A DNA stretch of 64,000 nt from Acinetobacter baretiae (lineage in GTDB: Bacteria; Pseudomonadota; Gammaproteobacteria; Pseudomonadales; Moraxellaceae). The translations under genes and the position numbers were made by a program. Every line of letters starts with the position of its first letter. Within the stretch, counting starts at the first letter, position 1. The notes under the pieces are model-generated. The model searched no databases and was not told the DNA's origin. It was given only the letters and a program-made list of their open reading frames with translations. Positions 59,119-64,000 of the stretch are shown one piece after another. The DNA lies in contig NZ_VTDM01000009.1 in the NCBI RefSeq assembly GCF_015627105.1, forward strand, positions 62,001 through 126,000, given 5' to 3'.

Positions 59119-60180
59119 TTATGTGTCTTGCTGCTGATGCCAATGCGCATCTGATTCAAATAAATGTCTGAATTTCTTGAGTATAAACCGAAGCATGGGA
59201 GATTTAACCCATACAAGATGTTGTGTAAATGTAAATTGTGCCCCGAGTTGGGCTTTAACCTCAGGATCTGTCCATCCTGCCACGTAGAAATCTAAGTGGT
59301 GGGTTTTGGCATAATCTAAATTTACAAACCAACTGATGAAATATAAGTTGTAATCTAGCGCAAGGGAATAGTTGAGGCCAATATATTTATCAACCAACGT
59401 ATTGTTGTGTACGTAGCAGATATTATAGCCGATGAGGGTGTCGTCTTTCCAATACATAAAAACACGGCCTTGCTGACCAGATTCTTGTAAAATAGTACGA
59501 AAGAATTCAAGGCTGAGCAGGTCAAAGTGTATGTCGCTTTGTTGATACACTTCTAAATATAAGGCATATAATTGTTGCAGTGTATCTGTATTTTGAAAGT
59601 AAGCATCGCCTGTATGTTTAATTTCAACATGCAATTCATCTAGATGTTTGAGTTTTCTTTTTAAATTTTTACGTCTGCTTTTAGAAAATCGATTTAAAAA
59701 ATCGTTTTGGTCGGCAAAGTCTATTTTTACATAGGCCAATGCTTGACCTTCTACCGCCAAGAAACCACGTTGTTGTGCAGATTGAATCAGCGCCTGACTA
59801 AAGAGATTATCTTTTTCGGGTAAAAGTGGAGACTGAATAGGCAAGTCTTTAATAATCGTTAAACTTTGTTTTTGACAAAACGGTTGTATTTGCTCGAGTA
59901 GTTGTTGTGCCGTATGTGTATGTGGTAAAGGCGTATATTCTGTAACAGTGGTTCCAATAAATTGCGTTGGAAAATGAACGAAGCGTTGCCAATACTGATA
60001 GCCAAGCACCGACTGGATTTTCTTGCGAAGGGGAGCATCGAGTGTGGTGAGTAGATTAAATTGTGTGCTAAATGCATAAAAAGATACATCAAGCGTTTGA
60101 GCTTCAAATGCGTTTGGTGGATGCTTTAAAAAAGCATCCACCAAACATTGAGGTTCTACATGATTAAAACCAGTATCCAT
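59119..60180 (-). CDS. FemAB/GNAT-like acyltransferase
   Basis: A 353-residue cytoplasmic protein whose C-terminal half (about 160-320) resembles the GNAT_6 / FemAB-like acyltransferase fold: FLNRFSKSRRKNLKRKLKHLDEL, LYALYLEVYQQSDIHFDLLSLEFFR, GRVFMYWKDDTLIGYNICYVHNNTLVDKYIGLN and DFYVAGWTDPEVKAQLGA. Relatives transfer acyl or aminoacyl groups to amines or to cell-wall or lipid precursors. It begins nine bases after the aminotransferase stop and is followed six bases later by the arginase-like gene, so the three are cotranscribed. Substrate unknown. Confidence 0.75.
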   Translation of the reverse strand: MDTGFNHVEPQCLVDAFLKHPPNAFEAQTLDVSFYAFSTQFNLLTTLDAPLRKKIQSVLGYQYWQRFVHFPTQFIGTTVTEYTPLPHTHTAQQLLEQIQPFCQKQSLTIIKDLPIQSPLLPEKDNLFSQALIQSAQQRGFLAVEGQALAYVKIDFADQNDFLNRFSKSRRKNLKRKLKHLDELHVEIKHTGDAYFQNTDTLQQLYALYLEVYQQSDIHFDLLSLEFFRTILQESGQQGRVFMYWKDDTLIGYNICYVHNNTLVDKYIGLNYSLALDYNLYFISWFVNLDYAKTHHLDFYVAGWTDPEVKAQLGAQFTFTQHLVWVKSPMLRFILKKFRHLFESDAHWHQQQDT

Positions 60181-60189
60181 AAGTCGGTT

Positions 60190-61569
60190 TTACATTTCCT
60201 TTTTTGCACGAACCAAGAGTTGATCAAGCAATACGAGTGCTTGGTCAATTTCGGCACGGCTGATTTCAAGTGATGGTGCAAATGTAATCACATTTTTATA
60301 GTAACCACCTACATCGAGTACCAAACCACATTTTTGACCTTCATACTCTAAAGTACCAGATAAGCCAATGTCTACCATTTTGTCGAGGAGTTCTTTATTT
60401 GGTGTGAAACCATCAGTTTGACAAATTTCTGCACGTAAGGCTAGGCCTAGACCATCTACATCACCAATTTCTACATGTTGTTTTTGGAGTGTTTTTAGAC
60501 CATCTAAGAAATAAGCACCACTTTCCATGACTTGTTTTTCATAGTCTTTTTCAGCCAACATCGTCATTAACTCTAAACCAACGGCTGTACCAAGTGGGTT
60601 AGATGCAAATGTAGAGTGTGTTGAACCGACCGGGAACGTGGTTGGGTTGATGAGGGCCTCTTTTGCCCAAATCCCTGCCAAAGGATTTAGACCATTGGTT
60701 AATGCTTTACCAAATACAGTAACGTCTGGTGTAATGCCAAAGTGTTCCCATGACCATAATTTACCAGTACGGTAAAAGCCCATTTGAATTTCATCAACAA
60801 CCAATAAAATACCATGGTCATCGAGTACTTTTTTCAAGCCTTTAAAGAAGTTTTTAGGTGGAATAACATAACCACCTGTTCCTTGAATGGTTTCCATGTA
60901 AAACGCTGCAAATTCACTTTCACGAACTTTTGGATCCCATACGCCATGATATTCAGTTTCGAATAAACGCGCAAATTCTGCCACACATTTGTCGCCATAT
61001 TCTTCAGCTGTCATGCCTTTTGGACGACGAAATGGGTATGGAAATGGAATGAAGTGTGCACGTTCACCAAAGTGGCCATAACGGCGGCGATAACGATAGC
61101 TTGATGTAATTGATGATGCACCTAAGGTACGGCCATGGTAGCCGCCTTCGAAAGCAAACATACGGCTTTTACCACCACAAAAGTTACGAATAACTTTGAG
61201 GGAGTCTTCAATGGCTTGTGAACCACCCACGTTGTAATGAATACGGCCAGCTTCACCTGTTTTTTTGAAGATATCTTCGGCAATTACTTTGCTAAGCTCG
61301 ATTTTTGTTGGATGTAGATACTGACTTGCAACTTGTGGCAAGGTGTTAATTTGTTCAATTAAACGGTTACTTAAACGTGGGTTTTTATAACCAAAGTTGA
61401 CTGCTGAATACCACATCTGTAAATCAAGATAAGGGATGTCTTGATCATCATACAGGTAGCTTCCTTCACAGTTGGTAAAGATTTTTGGCGGTTCTACATA
61501 ATGTACGGTATCACCATGTGAGCAATATTTTGCTTCGTCCAAAAGGAGCTGTTTTTCATTAATCGCCAT
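60190..61569 (-). CDS. Class III PLP-dependent aminotransferase
   Basis: A 459-residue omega-type aminotransferase. PLP-binding features are complete: GGSQAIEDSLKVIRNF (115-130), YHGRTLGASSIT (144-155), DEIQMGFYRTGKLWSWEHFGI with Asp259, and TVFGKALTNGLNPLAGI with the Schiff-base Lys288. It belongs to the acetylornithine/ornithine/4-aminobutyrate group, but the segment YRYRRRYGHFGERAHFIPFPYPF is unlike the well-known members, so the substrate is not assigned. It begins the minus-strand aminotransferase-acyltransferase-arginase-like set, after an unusual palindrome. AAGGA precedes the ATG. Confidence 0.88.
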   Translation of the reverse strand: MAINEKQLLLDEAKYCSHGDTVHYVEPPKIFTNCEGSYLYDDQDIPYLDLQMWYSAVNFGYKNPRLSNRLIEQINTLPQVASQYLHPTKIELSKVIAEDIFKKTGEAGRIHYNVGGSQAIEDSLKVIRNFCGGKSRMFAFEGGYHGRTLGASSITSSYRYRRRYGHFGERAHFIPFPYPFRRPKGMTAEEYGDKCVAEFARLFETEYHGVWDPKVRESEFAAFYMETIQGTGGYVIPPKNFFKGLKKVLDDHGILLVVDEIQMGFYRTGKLWSWEHFGITPDVTVFGKALTNGLNPLAGIWAKEALINPTTFPVGSTHSTFASNPLGTAVGLELMTMLAEKDYEKQVMESGAYFLDGLKTLQKQHVEIGDVDGLGLALRAEICQTDGFTPNKELLDKMVDIGLSGTLEYEGQKCGLVLDVGGYYKNVITFAPSLEISRAEIDQALVLLDQLLVRAKKEM

Positions 61570-61597
61570 AAGTAAATCCTTATCGTGCTTTAAAGGT

Positions 61598-61640
61598 CTT
61601 TAATATTTTATTGTGTTTAAACGCGATAAAATGATTAAAG
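61598..61640. repeat. Near-perfect 14-base inverted repeat before the aminotransferase gene
   Basis: CTTTAATATTTTAT at 61598-61611 is matched by ATAAAAT (61626-61632) and ATTAAAG (61634-61640) with one bulged G, around a 14-base loop. It lies 28-71 bases before the aminotransferase start. No T tract follows, so an operator or leader structure is more likely than a terminator. Confidence 0.5.
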
Positions 61641-61651
61641 GGAAGTGGTGT

Positions 61652-62410
61652 TTAAAATTGGTATAAAATGCCTATACTGTTGCTAAAGTCAGCGATTTTA
61701 TTGACCATTGGGCTTTGCTGCTGTTGCCTTGATAGGCGAGTAACTTGACTGCTGTTGTAAAGCGTCCAGTGTGGGTTAATTTGATAACCTATATCTAAGC
61801 TAAAATATGGTTGTATGCTTTGTTTGGGGGTGTAACGGTCTATCTGACTACGTTGAGCTTCGATTTCACTGACCCCATAGTAATAATTGTTGTAGTTTTT
61901 ATCATTCCATTGCAGTCCCAATTCTGGGGAAAAGGTCCATTGTTTATAATGTGTTTCTGCAAGGTAGGCAAGCGTCGCAAAAGTACCATGACTGCGTGAT
62001 TGAATATCTTTTTCAGCTAAAATCTGAAAACCACCATAAGGGGTAATATAGGTATAACTGCCCCCTGCCATAACAGAAGCGTGTCTTTTGTCGAGTCGGC
62101 TGAGTGTGTCTGAAGGCTTAAATTCGGTGCTGTTGTAGTAAAGATTGAGTTTAAGTTGGTGTTTTGGTGTATGCAAAGCATATAGTCCAATTTCATTGCC
62201 ATCGACATAGACATAATTTGAATCAAAAAATACACTTGGAAAAACAGTTGTAGGAAAGTTATTGTTTTTATAGGCTTGTATGTCAATAGCCCCTGCAACC
62301 CCTACTTGTAAAGTAGTTGGTGTGTTTGCATAAGCATATGGGGTCGTGGTCAAAGCCATGGCAACAGCAGTACTCATGGTGTATTTGAAACATTTTACGT
62401 AATCTAGCAT
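61652..62410 (-). CDS. MipA/OmpV-family outer-membrane protein
   Basis: A 252-residue beta-barrel protein with a signal peptide ending near Ala28. The mature part consists of alternating aromatic-rich amphipathic strands, such as NYVYVDGNEIGLYAL, HQLKLNLYYNSTEF, HASVMAGGSYTYITPYGGFQILAE, and ends in the outer-membrane signature IGILYQF. MipA proteins have been linked to murein-synthesis complexes in E. coli and OmpV to porin-like or adhesive functions; no role can be chosen here. It lies 82 bases before the aminotransferase on the same strand. Confidence 0.85.
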   Translation of the reverse strand: MLDYVKCFKYTMSTAVAMALTTTPYAYANTPTTLQVGVAGAIDIQAYKNNNFPTTVFPSVFFDSNYVYVDGNEIGLYALHTPKHQLKLNLYYNSTEFKPSDTLSRLDKRHASVMAGGSYTYITPYGGFQILAEKDIQSRSHGTFATLAYLAETHYKQWTFSPELGLQWNDKNYNNYYYGVSEIEAQRSQIDRYTPKQSIQPYFSLDIGYQINPHWTLYNSSQVTRLSRQQQQSPMVNKIADFSNSIGILYQF

Positions 62411-62535
62411 ATAGGTGTGTTGACCATGTTTTTAGCACATACTTCTAGTTATATATAAATTTAATATGTCATTATTAGGACAATCTTAAAAAAAATAAAT
62501 ATTTAATCGTTTTTTGAGTAAGTTAGCTGTAATTT

Positions 62536-62579
62536 TATACCATGATCAATACGATAGGTATAGTCATGGTATATTTTTT
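62536..62579 (+). terminator. Terminator-like hairpin with T tract and no upstream plus-strand gene
   Basis: Perfect ten-base arms TATACCATGA (62536-62545) and TCATGGTATA (62564-62573), an 18-base loop, then six T on the plus strand. On the minus strand no T tract follows, so it does not look like the hslO terminator. Confidence 0.5.
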
Positions 62580-62586
62580 GATTTAT

Positions 62587-63459
62587 TTAGCTGAGGTGGC
62601 GACCAAACAAAGCCAATGCTTCTTCGGCATTAAAGGTATACTTTGCATTACAAAATTGACAATCCATTTCAATGGGATTTTGTATGCTTAAAGTCTCTTT
62701 TACAGCATCTTCTCCAATGTGTAATAGCGCATTTTCACACTTTTGTTGTGAACAGGTACATGAAAATTCAAGTTGTTCTACATCAGGTAAGCGCACCTCT
62801 TCTTCATTATATAAACGATATAGAATCTCTTGTGCATCGAGTTGTTTGAGTTCATCTGCCTTGAGTGTGTTGGTCAACATGATGAGGCGTGGCCACAAAT
62901 CATCATCAATATGTTGTTTTTCTTCTTCGGTGCGTGGAAGCAGTTGAATGAGTAAGCCGCCAGATGCTTGAGCATCACTTGCTAGCACTAGATGGGTTGG
63001 AATTTGTGCCGATAAAGCATAATACTGCATGAGACAGCCTGCCAATGTAGGTTGGTCAAGTGCAATAATACCTTGATAGCGCTCTCCAAACTCAGGGTCA
63101 ATATTAATGAATAAAATAGGCTGCTGTAGCGTGGAAAATACAGTGCTACTGTCGGTGGCGTGTTCAAAGCGTGAATCTGCTTCAAACTCTGCAAGTGCTC
63201 TGAGTTGTCCTAAGTGATTGCATTCAGCCATTGCCCATTTGAATGATCCTTGGGCTTGTATTTGCAAGCTAATATTGCCTTTTATTTTTAATGTACTTGC
63301 CAATAATGCAGTTGCACTTAGCATTTCACCTAAGAGTACCTCAATGGCTTGTGGGTAATCACGTTGCTTTAAAATCGTGTGTAATGTGTTTGTGAGTTGC
63401 ACTACTTCACCACGAACAGGGCAATTTTCAATATAAAAGCGTTGACGTAAGTTTGACAT
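62587..63459 (-). CDS. hslO: Redox-regulated chaperone Hsp33
   Basis: Hsp33 is activated by oxidation, when its zinc-coordinating cysteines form disulfides, and then holds unfolding proteins in the cytoplasm. The 290-residue product has MSNLRQRFYIENCPVRGEVVQ, GNISLQIQAQGSF, LMQYYALSAQIPTHL and the C-terminal zinc motif FSCTCSQQKC followed by CQFCNAKYTF (C-x-C and C-x2-C). The ATG at 63459 has GGAG six bases upstream; a longer reading from 63480 has no such site. Confidence 0.95.
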   Translation of the reverse strand: MSNLRQRFYIENCPVRGEVVQLTNTLHTILKQRDYPQAIEVLLGEMLSATALLASTLKIKGNISLQIQAQGSFKWAMAECNHLGQLRALAEFEADSRFEHATDSSTVFSTLQQPILFINIDPEFGERYQGIIALDQPTLAGCLMQYYALSAQIPTHLVLASDAQASGGLLIQLLPRTEEEKQHIDDDLWPRLIMLTNTLKADELKQLDAQEILYRLYNEEEVRLPDVEQLEFSCTCSQQKCENALLHIGEDAVKETLSIQNPIEMDCQFCNAKYTFNAEEALALFGRHLS

Positions 63460-63512
63460 GTTTTTCTCCAATCTAAGCAATAAATGGTGGCATTGTCTTA
63501 AAAGACAAGAGG

Positions 63513-64000
63513 CTATTGATCCTTTCTTGACAGGTTAGAAGGATCTGTGTGTTCACATTTTGTGGTGGGTTCTTTTTGTTGAACTTCGGCATCTCGTTCA
63601 AATAAATGTTCTAATTCTGCTAAAGCGTTGCGGTGAGTTTCAAATATTTTTTGTTCATCTTGATAAATGCTTTGCTGTTCGTTGAGTAAGGATTCATCAT
63701 ACTCTTTAAATAGCTCAATATGCTGATAAGCTTCTGTTTCATCTACACCGAGTTCACGTAAGGTTTTATATGCCATTCCTAATGCAGATAAATATGTTTC
63801 ACGCCAAATATGTACTACGCCAATTTCTTTGAGTAAGTGAACATGGTGGCGATCTCTAGCACGCACTAAGAGTTTAATGTGGGGGTAATGCAAACAAATG
63901 TGGCGTGCTGTACGAAGTGAGTCTTCCACATGATCGATTGCAAGCACAAAAACTTTGACATGCTCAATCCCTGCAGCGCGTAATAAGTGGGGCTGAGTGG
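63513..64000 (-). CDS. Kef/CPA2-type potassium/proton antiporter, C-terminal part
   Basis: Partial: the gene runs off the window end, and 161 C-terminal residues are visible. The frame stays open to base 64000, where it reads QPHLLRAAGIEHVKVFVLAID, the end of a TrkA-N (RCK) NAD-binding domain, followed by TARHICLHYPHIKLLVRARDRHHVHLLKEIG and IWRETYLSALGMAYKTL. This matches KefB/KefC glutathione-gated efflux antiporters. The C-terminal 50 residues are charged and variable. The membrane part is outside the window. Confidence 0.9.
   Translation of the reverse strand, partial: TQPHLLRAAGIEHVKVFVLAIDHVEDSLRTARHICLHYPHIKLLVRARDRHHVHLLKEIGVVHIWRETYLSALGMAYKTLRELGVDETEAYQHIELFKEYDESLLNEQQSIYQDEQKIFETHRNALAELEHLFERDAEVQQKEPTTKCEHTDPSNLSRKDQ

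Overview
The window is an AT-rich stretch of a gammaproteobacterial chromosome, most likely Acinetobacter or a close Moraxellaceae relative. The basis is gene content and order: rimP-nusA-infB-rbfA, a fused hisIE, a PPK2-type polyphosphate:AMP phosphotransferase of the kind described in Acinetobacter, a protein resembling the FFLEELY-motif family, recC-recB-recD, and rpsO followed by pnp. No insertion sequence, prophage, CRISPR array, rRNA or tRNA gene was seen. Most of the sequence is ordinary core genome, so the interest lies in regulation and in one uncharacterised gene neighbourhood.

Layout. 1-5.2 kb: translation and transcription factors (rimP, nusA, infB, rbfA). 5.2-11.5 kb: a six-gene Mrp/Pha-type cation/proton antiporter operon on the minus strand with fused A and B subunits. 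12-18.6 kb: an E. coli-like class II aldolase, a small lipoprotein, a TonB-dependent siderophore receptor with a Fur-box-like site, a UvrD-like helicase and hisIE. 18.7-24.3 kb: ubiB, ubiE, two poorly characterised proteins and the polyphosphate enzyme. 24.5-27.6 kb: a TPP riboswitch followed by thiO-thiS-thiG-thiF, where ThiF carries a rhodanese-like tail. 28.1-30.3 kb: a second siderophore receptor, paralogous to the first. 30.4-35.2 kb: nadC, an NrtR-type regulator, and nadA-nadB; two matching palindromes overlap the probable -10 elements of nadC and nadA. 35.6-44.8 kb: recC, recB, recD. 45.1-47.1 kb: thiC with its own TPP riboswitch. 47.2-50.2 kb: an orphan terminator with a possible small RNA, then rpsO and pnp with a long leader hairpin. 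50.3-55.7 kb: a CorA-type transporter, a third siderophore receptor, a Cof-type phosphatase and a PheC-like periplasmic dehydratase. 56-61.6 kb: two convergent gene sets (HAD phosphatase, esterase, two SMR-like half transporters; against a class III aminotransferase, a FemAB/GNAT-like acyltransferase and an arginase-like protein). 61.6-64 kb: a MipA-like porin, Hsp33 and the end of a Kef-type potassium/proton antiporter running off the window.

How it works together. The thiamine genes here (thiazole branch plus ThiC for the pyrimidine) sit at two loci that each carry a TPP riboswitch. Quinolinate synthesis and its conversion to NaMN (nadB, nadA, nadC) surround a likely NrtR repressor. Three iron-siderophore receptors with Fur-box-like sites, but no siderophore biosynthesis genes in the window, suggest uptake of siderophores made elsewhere. 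The most likely undescribed system is the 56-61.6 kb convergent neighbourhood, whose enzyme mix and paired small transporter suggest making and moving a small amine or guanidino compound. That is inference from gene families and proximity only.
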